64,000 nt of DNA from Stercorarius parasiticus (lineage: Eukaryota; Chordata; Aves; Charadriiformes; Stercorariidae): assembly GCA_013396915.1 (NCBI GenBank), contig VWZL01000919.1:197267-261266 (forward strand). Reading direction: 5' to 3'. The translations under genes and the position numbers were made by a program. Below the pieces are notes generated by a model. It did not search any database and had not been told where the DNA came from. It saw only the letters and a list, made by a program, of their open reading frames with translations. Within the stretch, counting starts at the first letter, position 1, and every line of letters starts with the position of its first letter. Shown here one piece after another: positions 22,418 to 34,240 of the stretch.

Positions 22418-24239
22418 ACAGAAGAACATAACAAAAATTATACGCTGACATAGTTGGTGATGACTGAGATCACTGGTGAAAGGCTAAAAGAGACAGTGGA
22501 AAGTAGGTAGTACTGACCAAGAAACCGAGAGTTGTGAGCACATTAACACCATTAAAACTTTTTAATCCACAGTAACACAGCAACAGTTTCAGATGATGAG
22601 TAAGACAACAAACAAACTAAGGAACAAAACCTTTGGAAACAAACCAAGGAACAAAAGTAAAGTTCCTAAACACACAGACTGTAGAAGAAGCAAGATGGAA
22701 AGAATGCAAAACATACTTCAAAAAGGAAACTAAGAAAATAAGCCTCAATACCCTAACTCAATTGTATACATGTCTTACGCAGGTATATAATTGCTTTATT
22801 ATAATACACAAAAATACCGATAAAGGACTAAAAGTACTGTGGGAAAAGAAGAGATACATAAGTCACCTTTCTATTCTGAGGGAGAGAAAAAGGAGATATT
22901 TTCATAACTGCTTCGATTTTCCTAACTCTTCCCCAGTCGTCTTTTCATACCTGTGATAGGATATGAGATCCTAAGAGACAGTACAAATATTTGTTTCAAA
23001 TACAGGGAGAGAAGTAAAAGATGGATGAGGATATAGAAAGTATTACTAGAATCTAGTTTTATAACTTAAAAATATGGTCAAGTGACTTTAAGTTCATCTG
23101 CTAGTATATGATTAACAGTTTATTTTTTCCTATTTAGAATTATGACACCAACATCTCCACAATTCCTGAGAAGTGGTTTATGCATTTACACTCTAATGTT
23201 TATGGGTCAATAAAAATGAAAGGGATTTTCATCGATATTGCTTTCACTTTATTTGATTGAATTACTTCAGCAGCACCTTAAAATTTTACAATTTTACAGG
23301 CCAAGCAATAAAATATGGTACAGCAAGTGACACCATAGCATACTTTCATTTACAGTCGCAGGTTTGAATAAACTCCTTCTGCATGCTTTTTCAGTTTTTC
23401 CTATCAATAAAATAGAAAATGTAAAATGAATGACTAATATTTATAATATTTGAAACATGATTTTAGATTTTTAAAAATTATATTAGAAAATCTTGTACAA
23501 TGCCTACCTTATATAAAGAACTCTGGACAGCACCAGCCTGCTCTAAGGTGCTCTGAGTGACAGCACTCTTTTCTTATTCTTCACTCTATTCATTTGTGCA
23601 CGTGAGGTTGTTTATTTTGTTTAATCTGCAAATTTGAGAACAGCAAATAATTCCTATAAATCCAAGAGTCAAGCCATGAAAAGCAAGCTGGCCAGCCAGA
23701 TGATAACAATTTAAATTTGTACAGTTTCTTGCATCTCTAACACAGTCAGTACACAGTTCTGCTATTTATATGACCTTTTCCTGTAGGCTTCAAATGAGTT
23801 ATACACAGAAAAGTGACCCTATAAAAATGTCCACATATTTGTGGTTTTGGAAGGCCTTACCATTCATTCCTGTTCTCTCTACTTCATCACTTATTATCAG
23901 CAAAATATTTCTCAAATTCCATTCCAGATTCTGTACTTCGGAAATGACAATGAGGGGGAAGAAGGGATGTGAAGGAAGAAATACTTGGGTCTAAGGGGTT
24001 GTTTTATGCTTGGGTAATGGTTAAAAGATTGGAGGGGAGTGGGCTGGTTACTACTGAGCCACTTAATTTCATGTTTAGTATAAATTGACAGTCTTCATGC
24101 AGAGCAATGAGCTATAAAATTACCAAAGCTATGCCACAATTATCTTTTCCTACTGCTGGTCTGCTTGATATTTAAGAAAGTGTATTTCCTTTTGCCAATT
24201 TTATTCAAACTCACAGACTCATACAACACAAAAATTTGT

Positions 24240-24545
24240 CACACAGTCTAGTCCTTCAGTCTTCTAAGGTGAAATTGTTTCCTACTGTATATTTACCAAT
24301 GCACTGTCCCAATAGACGTATAGTTTAGTCTCATTTTAAATATCCTGAGGGAACTTATTCCATGGTCTAATAGATCTCACTGTCAAGAAGCTTTTAGATG
24401 AAATTCAGCTTGAGTTTTGCCTTTCTTAATCTCATCCCATTACTCAAGAGTGATGCACCCTAAACTAATGTAAATACTTCTTCTCTTACCTAGCAGTTAA
24501 ATGCCTCCAGGAGTTGCGGGCTGTCATCATGTTTCTTTATTAGTT
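24240..24545 (-). mobile_element. Ancient CR1/L3-like LINE 3' region, highly diverged
   Basis: The order of segments resembles old CR1-like 3' UTRs read on the minus strand. They are CCTACTGTATATTTACC, CTTATTCCATGGTCTAATAG, CTCACTGTCAAGAAGCTTTT, CTTTCTTAATCTCATCCCAT and a closing GGCTGTCATCATGTTTC. These correspond to the conserved 'old repeat' phrases about a slightly broken line of text in amniote genomes. Divergence is high and I cannot name the subfamily. It may predate the other CR1 copies by a long time. Confidence 0.45.
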
Positions 24546-27500
24546 ATTACTCACACACACCATAGAGGTAGCCTTGAAGTCTGACATTTTATCATAGGAG
24601 AAGATATTAAAAGTACTAGCCAAGGTTCCATTCCAACTGCAGACAGCAACTACTATTATCCATACTGGTAATCAGTGCTCCAAGTGTATACATCAGTTTT
24701 CATCTCTTACTGTACTTACAATCCTGCAGAATACATTTCTTCAATTTTCCTTTCATATTTTATTATTGCTACATTTTTTTCATTCTATTTTTTTACATTA
24801 TACACAGTGAAACACAAGCTAAAAAGCCAAATAGCACAGTTATTGCTTCAAAGATATAAAATAAAAAGATAAGTGACATAGGAAAGAAGTTACAGACTGA
24901 AAGACTGTTTACTGTACAATTTATGTGCTAAAGTCATGTAATATAAAATGACAAATAACTCCCAGCTTCACCTCTTAACACAGTAAGTCCTTCTCAGTTT
25001 CATGACCAAAGTGCAAATTAAACAGTCGGGCAAGAGCCCTATGGTAGGTTAGGAAAGAATTGCCACGTGCTTAGGAATGATTCTAGAAGTGGCGACCATG
25101 GCCAGTAATACTGATATTGGCTTTTGCAGTGGGGACCAGATGTTAAGACACATAAGGCACAGTTAGGACTGGCTTTGGAGGCAAGGAGGAGATTACTTAC
25201 TGACTATAAGGTGATAAAAATGCAGAAGAGACTGGATAGGGTGACAGGCTCAGGAAATGGAGTCTCATTTTTCTTACACATTGAAGGAAAGTTTACAGTT
25301 GGGAATATCAAAGAAGTTGTATTCACAGTAATCAGATAGGAGCTGATGAGGTCTGACGTAAAGGCTTTTGGCTAAAATAAAAATTTGTGCAAGGTAAACT
25401 CCAGTCCAGAAGGAGAACAACCCCACTGAGGATGACAAAGCAATCTTTGAGAAAGTGAACCAGGGTCCATGAAGGCAACTTCCTTAAGTGTTAGCCGAAA
25501 ATACGCATAGTAAATAGCCAAAAATGTTTCTCCTTTCTACTAAATAAAGTGGTGATCTGGTTTTGCTTAAGTGGCCCAAATCGTCAATTATCTTCCTCTC
25601 TGCAATAAGACTTTACAGACCCATATCTATTTCCAGTACATACCTGTTTTCCAATATTACCGTTACATGCTGTTGAAACAACTTCCCCTTCCTATGTGTA
25701 CTTTTAGATTAATTTCTCCAGGACTCTTAAAAAACTTCTTTTTTCTGAGCTAAATGTCTTTCATTGCACGTTTCTAATCATTCTGTAGTATTAGGTTTCC
25801 AATGGATACTGGTAAATCCCTCTAATCTAACGTAATTTGTGATTGTCATTAAGATGCTGTTTACTCTCTCATTGAGATCATAAATCAAAATCTTTGAGAT
25901 GACTAAATGCTACATCATTCCAATAGGCTCCTCTTAAGTTGTGGCTATTTATTAAGGTTGCTTTTTTTTTTTTTGTTTACAGCTTTTTAGTGTGCCTGTA
26001 GTCTACACCAGCTTCAATTTGATTCATATTAGATATATGTACCCATCTATTATGGTTATGCATGGGTGTGCAGTGTTGGGGTTTTTTGTAGGTTTTATGT
26101 TTTCTTCCTTTGTTCTTGTGGGGTTTTTTTTGCTTTTCTTTTTTCTGTTTTTTAAACTGATGTCCTCTTTGTGCACAAGAGCCTTCAGTTCCCTTTGTTT
26201 ATTGTAAATAGTTACAAGAGTGTAAAGTGCCATCTCAGATTAAGAGAAATGTTTAATTTACTCAATATCGAGCAGATTGTGACCAATATACTTATAGCTT
26301 CTGCTGTAGGAAGAAAACCTGCATTAGAGGAAAAGATGTAGATGGGCTTTTAGACCATATGTTGTTGCTGTGCTCATTCCTTTTCTCATTGACTTCCTGC
26401 ATGTTTCAATCCTCTTTTAATTTATCAGAAAGCAGCACTGATATCTTTAGCTTAAAACTGAAGGAACACGCTCTTTGGTCTAAATCTTAGGAGAAATTTC
26501 TTTCTTTTCTCTGTTTGTTGTTGAGATTAACTGGTATATACTTCCTACTTAGAATGCTAGTGACACTTTGCAAATCGTCATTATCCGTATCCAAACTCAG
26601 CACTACTTACCTGACAGAAATGAACTAAAAAGAGACAGAGAGGTCTTCAGTGCTTTTTCTCTGCAAAATGATGCAAAGTTCAAGAGTAAAGCTCAGTGAA
26701 TTCTCATAAAACCATTCCTCCTTTTCTGCTGTAGAAATCACTACTGCCCACAGCTGGGTTAAATACTGGAACTTAGAGGCAGCTCTTCATTACGATTTAT
26801 TCATTCACAGCTATATAGTTGCAGCTATACTTAAACCCACCAGTTCCAGTGAGTGAAAGGAAATGAAGGAAAGAGAAAATACTCGTGACATGTCCATATT
26901 CTCCTTTGTGACTTGATCAGAGGTGCAAAAATTTAACCTATGGTGACGTCAAAAGACCATGAAACCTGCACAGAGACACAATGCATTTAGTATTTCTGTG
27001 TACAGATTCCTTTCCAACCTTGTACCTTTTGTTCAAGATGTCTCTTATCTCCCTTTTAGTTTCTAATTAAAAAATAATAATTCAAGGGGGAAAGTGCAAA
27101 AAATTAGTGCTAAGCTGAGTGATTCTGTCCCTATAGTCTCTAGGTGTTCCAATGCGCATCCGCTTAATGCATTGCTATTCAGAATACACAGCTTTTCACT
27201 GCAAAGTAGAAGCAATTTCTTGAGTGAGACAATATAATATTTCTGTTCAGTCCTTAGTATATATTGTGCTGTGGTCTCTCTCTGTGACCGACCTCCGGTT
27301 ATAGCTTCCCTGACAACGAAAAAACACTTCTGAAATGAAAGGAAACATCTTTTGTGCTCAAAGCAGAGTACACTGTAAGACTGTCTAAAGCCTTCCCTGG
27401 TCCCAGCACCTTCACGGGCTGTTTTACTGTTCACGCAATCTATCTCCAGTCTAAACTACAAAACCTAGTAATACATTTTTGCAAATATTTTGATGACTCA

Positions 27501-29315
27501 TTTAATCTAAGAAATACAAAGAACAATTTAAAGCATCTATGAATGAGATCTTAAGTAAATTGTTATTTATGTGTAAGAACTGGTTATTCAAGAGTTAGTG
27601 AGAATGTTGTTAACAAGAAGAACCTCTGAAAAAAGTATGAAAAATGACACAACTAAATTAATGTGACATGTATAGTACAGGTGAAGTGTGATTATTTACT
27701 TGGAGTTTGCCTTTTGTCCACCTGAAGAACACTGAAAAGAAGGGATTTTTGCCATGGAACCACCAGTTAAACAGGGAAATTTCACTCCTTCAGAGGATAA
27801 CCAGAATTACACCGTTAACGCATAGGACCCTTTCCAATCATGTATAATGCCACTCAATAATAGGTCACTTCAGAAAGTAGTGTGTTAACTGATAGACTGT
27901 AACAGTCTTAAATGAGTCCTTATCAACTATATTTTAAATCTTCCTTAGTTCAGAGTTTATGGGCTTGGCAGATCACCATTACTAATTTTTTTCTAACCTT
28001 CAATATCAGATTTCAGACATTCTTGCCTTAAGAAATAATCGTAACTTTTTCATTCTAACCTAGGAGTCTATCTGCCACCTAATAAGCAGCCAATCAATCT
28101 ACACAAAATCAGAAGCTAAAGAAAATGTCTGCATTTGTAATAATAACATAGTAACTGTAATAACAGGATATAAAAATACTTTCACTAAGACAGCAATAAC
28201 ATGATCTCTGAGAGTGAGTGCTCATGAAGAGTTCAGCGGTGCATTACAATAAATAATGTTTGGAAAACACTCATTAATAACAAGTGAATACTACAGAAAA
28301 CATAGAATTAATTTCCTACCCAATGCTACTACTGACTGAGAACACTAGATAAAACCAAAATACTTTCTCCACAATTCAGATTAATAGAAAAGGAAAAACC
28401 CTTCATCCCATGGGGGAAATGTTATAGTACAATTTAGGCAACATAATATTTATTTTGTAGGTAGCTATACTTCTCTTTTCTGACTACAATTGCATGTGTA
28501 GTTGTATGTGTGTTGAAATACATCTAATGTAAACTTCATATCTGTTTCTTAATCATGTCGACAATTTTCCAGTTGATATCAAGCCCAAGTCTTTTGATCC
28601 TAACTCTTTCTGTCTCTCCAATTATTAATCATATTTATTTCACTAAACACTAAGACTTTTTTCAAACCACTTTCCAGTTTTCCCATAGCTGTACCTTTTA
28701 CATTCCCCACTTGCATCTTTTACATTCTAAAGTCTAGCTTTTGCTCCTTTCTTTTTACATGAGCTAAACCCACTGACCCTTCAATCCCAAAAGAGCTATC
28801 TTTTGTCTTGTTTTCATCTATTGGGCCTTCCTTTCATGAAAGACCTCTGCCATTTCCATCTTCTTTCAACAATAAAGAGAGGTATTCTCCTGCAGCTGTG
28901 TCCCATATGCTGGCCCTAACTGCAGACTCCTCGATTACTGACATAGTTCTGCTTTCCTTTGTCCTTTTTCTCCTGTTACTGTTTATACATGAACAGAGAT
29001 AGTCTGTTACACTTTTGGTTTGCTGTCACAATACTTAGAACAATGGACAAAGCAACCATTGTAATGTGACCACTCCTTCTTCTTAACTGTCAATGGACAA
29101 TAATGCTTTTCCAAATCACTTCCTCATACTATAGGCCACTCAGGGTAGAGGAGACGCATTACCTTTTTAGAATCATGTCGTTCCTCTTACAATAAGTAAT
29201 CATGGATAACTAGCTGGCCAAGCATCTATAACTCGTAGACAGCTACATTATGTGCAGTGAATTTCCTCTTAATGAATACAGTGATGCATCTTTAAAAAGC
29301 TCTCAAATTCTAGTA
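24546..29315. other. Unique AT-rich DNA
   Basis: No gene is supported. The longest frame is 123 codons on the minus strand (27434-27063), with no recognisable motif or supporting splice or poly(A) context. T- and G-rich low-complexity words (GGGGTTTTTT) occur around 26070-26150. Confidence 0.5.
29039..29105. promoter_or_regulatory. Cluster of SOX/HMG-box-like motifs
   Basis: ACAATGG (29040-29046) and its reverse complement CCATTGT (29056-29062) face each other across 9 bases that include ACAAAG, a TCF/LEF-like core. The ten-mer CAATGGACAA occurs at 29041 and again at 29091, exactly 50 bases later. These match the SOX core (ACAATG/CATTGT). In AT-rich DNA such words are common, so function is only a possibility. 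Confidence 0.25.
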
Positions 29316-29388
29316 GAATCATAGAATGGTTTGGTTTAGAAGGGACCTTTAAAAATCATCTGGTGCAACCCCCCTGTCACGGGGGATT
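29316..29388 (-). mobile_element. Very short CR1 3' end, antisense
   Basis: GAATCATAGAATGGTTTGG followed by an AGAAGGGACC-like segment and AAAATCATCTGGTGCAACC is the reverse complement of the last ~70 bases of avian CR1. Extreme 5' truncation of this sort is typical for CR1. Confidence 0.85.
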
Positions 29389-30384
29389 TCACTAAACTTT
29401 CACTAAATCAAGTTTCATTAATAGAATTTCTCTTGTGAAAATTTAGCATTTCCTGACAGTATACTGCATTTAATATTTTTACAGTGCAGTTTTTCTACTG
29501 AATGCAGATTTAACTTTGTTGTATCTAACCTATTCCTGATGCTTAGAAGCTGGCAATGAAAACTGATTATTATCCAAGAAATACTGAGTCATCCTATTAT
29601 AGTATGTGTATGAAGTCTTAGGTAATACGGCAGAAAGCAATAATTTCCATCATGCTTTTCTAGGATGCATTCTTGCACTCTCCAAAAAGTTGCTGAAACT
29701 GAAACTACTGCCATGCACAATGATTTCTGCAGTGCATTGTATCATGCCATTTAGCCCACACTACAATTGCAGTCATACAGATTTAAACTACAATTATAAA
29801 TTTAGAAATTGAGAAAGAACTTTTCTTGAAAAACCTTAATTTTTGTTTGATGAGCTGTATTATGTCAATTCAGCCAAAGACATTTTGTATATAAGCTCTA
29901 AAAGTGTCAGAAATACATATGCAGATCTTCAGTCACAGTAATATGTACCCATAAGTTCACTTTGGAACCTAAATTTTTATATATTGAGGTGAGGATTAGT
30001 TTTGTATTAAGTTTTTCATTGGTGTGTAAGAGAACTCATTGTATCCTGGAACATGGACTTAGACACACATTGCCAGGAACCACAATTAACTTCTCTGCAC
30101 TCTCATCTGACTCTTACCACCCTACCATGAGCACACAAAAAAAGGGGATTTTGCTTCAGTGTGTGCCAGCCACTGGTATCATGGAGACATGTGAGATACT
30201 CTGCAATTTCTGTTCTCTCCAGCAGTGAGAGTATAAATATGACTGTAATTTGTCAGACCAGACCAGAAACCTGACTTTAAAATACCTCTCAAGAGAATGC
30301 CTGAGGAAAGGCAAAAAACAAGGACAAGCATGTACATTACTTTCCCTTGGTACCCCTGAGCTAAATGTAGCTTCTATCTATATG
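29389..30384. other. Unique AT-rich DNA
   Basis: It contains two short plus frames (29606-29812 and 29962-30228) of no known similarity. Nothing else is visible. Confidence 0.5.
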
Positions 30385-30560
30385 GCAACCATGAGTGCAT
30401 GTGTCTTCCATGAATCTCTCTGGTCTCCCCTTAAATTCATTTAAACTTTTGGCATCCCCTATTTTCCTTGGCAGGGAGCTCCACAGTTGCAGCACCCACT
30501 GCATGATACAGTATCTTCTAGCATTTATGTGTGTTGTTTGACACCATTTACTACTTCTAC
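30385..30560 (-). mobile_element. Ancient CR1-like 3' region, highly diverged
   Basis: The phrase order TTAAATTCATTTAAACTTTTGG, CATCCCC, TTGGCAGGGAGCTCCACAG, then GCATGATACAGTATCTTC matches the pattern of an old amniote CR1-like 3' UTR read in antisense. In that pattern the AATTCAT, GGC(A)TCC, GGCAAGGAGTTCCACAG and GTGTGAA-type words come in this order. Similarity ends near 30560. Identification rests on remembered phrase order, so subfamily is left open. Confidence 0.4.
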
Positions 30561-32096
30561 TGCAAGAGACAGTATGGGTCTCAATCAGAAGCCCATGCTG
30601 GTCTGTAACTGGAATATGGATTTAGATTATTATTAAGGGAATATGGTCATGTTTGATTTTAAAACACATTTTATATTGTCAGTCATACCAAAATACTGGA
30701 AGAAAGATGCATCTTAAATCTTAAAAAAGTGAAACATCTCACAAAAATTAAATGACCAGATCATATTGAAACACCATGTTTTGAATGCTTCGTTTTTGAA
30801 AGCCATTTCCTTTTGCTTTGTTTCGGGGCAAAACTAAAGTGTAAAATTTGTATTTCCATGTGTCAGAAATAGTTCAAAATACAAGGCAGCTTAAGGGAAA
30901 CTATGTCACAAGAGAGATATTAATCAAATGGAAGTACTGCTGCATGAAGACATGATACTATTCAAATAAAGGAAATAGGCAAGCAGGTAAGAAAGGAAAT
31001 ATTTTAGAATTTTGCTGTTAATTTCAATAAGAACAAAAGAGAATAATTAAAATACCCAGCAGGTACAGGTATTGATTTTGATCTCTAAAACTGAATTTAG
31101 GAACTAGAGGCGGCTGACTGTTTGACCAAAAATGTCACTTTGGTGTATATTCCATGTTCTCCGGTGCTATCAGTGTCTAGAAGGCAGCACATAGAGTATT
31201 TTAACTCCAGACTACCTCTCCTGTGAACATAAACATGAAAATGAAATTCTACAGCTATATGAATCTTTGACATGTCTCAGTAAACTGCTCCAGTATAATT
31301 CACCTAGTCAGTAGACAACAGTGCTTAATGTTTTCCTTCAAAGGCTTTACTGTTTATACCCGTTTGGTCCATTCCAAATAAGCAATCAGTTTGGATCCAA
31401 TTATTTTACTGAATTAAGTAAATCTGCTTCTGAAAATAACAGAACCCACATAAGATATGCCTGTTTATGAGACCTGCCTTGTTACCTTGATCTGGCGGTG
31501 CATTCTCTTCAATACTTAAAAAAATAAACTGGAATGGGATGGTGTAGAGAGATATGGTATGAATGTACATACAATAGCATTATATGCATATATATATATT
31601 CTGCAAAGATAAGCTTAATAGTATAAATATATGAATACACATTCTTATAAAGAATAAATAATGTGTATATATAGAACAAACCAATATCTAAATCAGCAGT
31701 TTGTTTTGGATGGTAGAATGTCAAAATTATATTCAATATATTATCCACAAACCAAATGTGATTAATAATATCAAACACAAAATAGATTTAATCAGTTTTT
31801 ATGCTTGGAACAGATTTCTTTCTACTTTCATATGAAAAACACAAACTGTGAAGTCTTCCTCCTAGTCACGTCTATTTAGGCTGTATACTGAATTGTACTG
31901 ACTAAAAGTTCTTGTCCTTATCTTCTTCTATTAATTTCACACATTCCCACTACTCATACTGAATTACAGTGATAATGAGGAATGAAAAATTCTGTTGTTT
32001 CATGCTGAGTTAGTTGGTTATTTTGATTACTGCTTATGTGAAATGTGCACGTGTCTACTAAAGCACTATGATGTACATCATATTAAGAATCTACAA

Positions 32097-32115
32097 ATGT
32101 TTACATTGTAAACAT
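32097..32115. promoter_or_regulatory. 19-bp palindrome containing two forkhead-type cores
   Basis: ATGTTTACA and TGTAAACAT are exact reverse complements around a single T at 32106. Each arm holds TGTTTAC, the forkhead (FOX) core. It is a candidate dimeric site by motif only. Confidence 0.3.
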
Positions 32116-34223
32116 GTGAAAAATAATTGACTTTAAAAAAATGTTCTCTGATTTAAAGCTACTTGGAGCATTTTAAGTCCTTAAGATTCAAGAGACAGAG
32201 AGAATTTTATTTTATTTCAAAATTAAGGTGTGATTTTTCTCTTGCAAAACAATGAATCAAGAAAATGTCTGCTGATGGTGCCACCAAGGTTATAATCAGT
32301 GTGAAATGAGATCAACATTGCAGTCTAGCCAAAAGAGGGCTTTGGCACACCGTCAGAGAACAGGTTGTGTGAAGCCAGGGGTGTCTTTTTTTCCCTATCA
32401 TTAAATAGGCCTTTAGCAAACAATACTGTCAGTCTTAAACTTTCCCCCTAACTATTTCACTTAAAAATATTATGTTTTTGTTTTAGAAATGTCGATGGAA
32501 ATGTGTGGATCAGTTATTAAAAGTAGTTCTTAATTAGAAAATGTTAAGGGATGCAATTTCAAAACAGCAGTTTTAAGCCCAGACATATGCTTCCACCACA
32601 GGAGACATCCCAGTGTTTCTAACACATGAAAAAAATTCACTATTTAGCACCCTAAAGGTTTAATTTTTCATCTCCAATAAAAACTACAGCATGAGGCCAA
32701 AAACTTGTTAAGTGTTGCTTTTCTGTGCAATGTTAAGCATGGAGGGGGGTTTGCCTCCATCTTTCTAAGGTGCACAGTTGACATACAAATATATTTTGAA
32801 TTAAATGATTTGCATGTTTCAGAGAAGCAGAAGTACCAGCCCTTCATATTTGGGACGTAGCCATTTGTGGTTCACCTTTGTCACTATATAATGATCCTGA
32901 TACTGTTGTTTTAATTAATCTGCTTGGATTTGTTTCCATTTGTTTCAGCCATCTTTTTCCCACCTCTGTTTTTCCAATATTTTTCTTATATATTTTTTAT
33001 TAGTTGATTTTTTGTCCCCCCAAGAGCTTTATTTCCACTTTTTATAATCTTTTTTATAATCTTTAGTTCTTCTTTCTCATAACTGTGTCATTTCTTATAC
33101 TGTCCTACAGTCCTTTTTTTTTTTTTTTTGGTGTGTCTTTTTTGGCTTTTCTCCATCATTTATGCCACCTTTTTGGCAGACTTCATTCCTTTCCCCTCAT
33201 ATTTGCTTGCTAGTTCCTCCCACTGATAATTATTCTTTTGCTCACATTCCCATGCTTTTCACAATCTTAGTTGAGCTACATGGAGAATTTAATCCAGAAA
33301 AAAAGTCTTTTAGTATAGAGTCTGGCCACAGAAGGTATCTGGTTGAAGAAAAACAATATTTTGCCTACCTGTGCCCTTTCTTATTTTTGTATCCAAGGTG
33401 AATCTGGGAGGGACAAGAAGGATGCCATGAAGTTGCTTTTCCTCATTTTACCTGTAATTCTGGATTGATGTTAAAACTGTATTCCTTGTTTGAGTACAAT
33501 TGGTTAAATCCTCCTCGGAAACCAGCACATCTGTTTGGGAGAGACTCTGCTCTTATTTCATCCAGTGTTTACTGCAGTTCTGACTCTCCTGACAAGAGAG
33601 CCGCTCTCTTGTTCATCCAAAGTTTTGCACAGGGAAAGACCAACAAAACTCAACCAGAAGGGAATAAGTAAGAGGAGTCCTCAGGTCTCAGTGTGTGCTC
33701 TTTGTGAGATTCTTTTATTCACCCTCATGAATATTCATACTCTGCAGTTATTCTTTCTGTTAAAGTGAAGCATAGCAATGCTCTGTTACATTTTCTTATT
33801 TGCATTAACAAAGATTTTCTCAGAAGTTGTTTGTATTATAATTTGATACAAAGACACAATTTACTATATCACTAGAGAAAAGAAAGAAATGTTTTGGAAG
33901 TGTTTCTAAACAGAACAAACACATACAAATCTTATGATCTATGTGTTGATGTTGTAAGGATGAAAATGCAGATTGTGAGAGAACCTGTAATTGGTGGAAA
34001 TTATGAAGCTATAAAATAAAACAAACAAGCAAAATATATGTTAAACCTAACAAACTCATGGAGTGAAACATATTCATTTCTGTAGGGCAATCTCTTCTTC
34101 CTTCAATCTTCCATAACCCTGAATGAGTACAGTTCATTTTTCCTGCTATCATTACATTCATTTCTCATCCTTAAAACCTGTAAGAATTTAAAAGTAATCC
34201 AAGACATAGTTCTAAAGTCAGTT

Positions 34224-34240
34224 AAAAAAAAAAAAANAAA
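34224..34240 (+). repeat. Poly(A) run with ambiguous base
   Basis: An A run is interrupted by an N at 34237, most likely a homopolymer sequencing or assembly uncertainty. I see no duplicated flank, unlike at 21752. Confidence 0.85.

Larger units (their letters stand above)
21753..23869. repeat. Tandem duplication unit, copy 2 (2,117 bp)
   Basis: Direct, same-orientation copy of 19636-21752. It continues beyond its end (CATTCATTCC at 23861-23870) into unique sequence, while copy 1 stops at the N. The near absence of differences means either a very recent duplication or, more likely, two unmerged overlapping contig ends or two haplotypes placed side by side. Confidence 0.97.
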
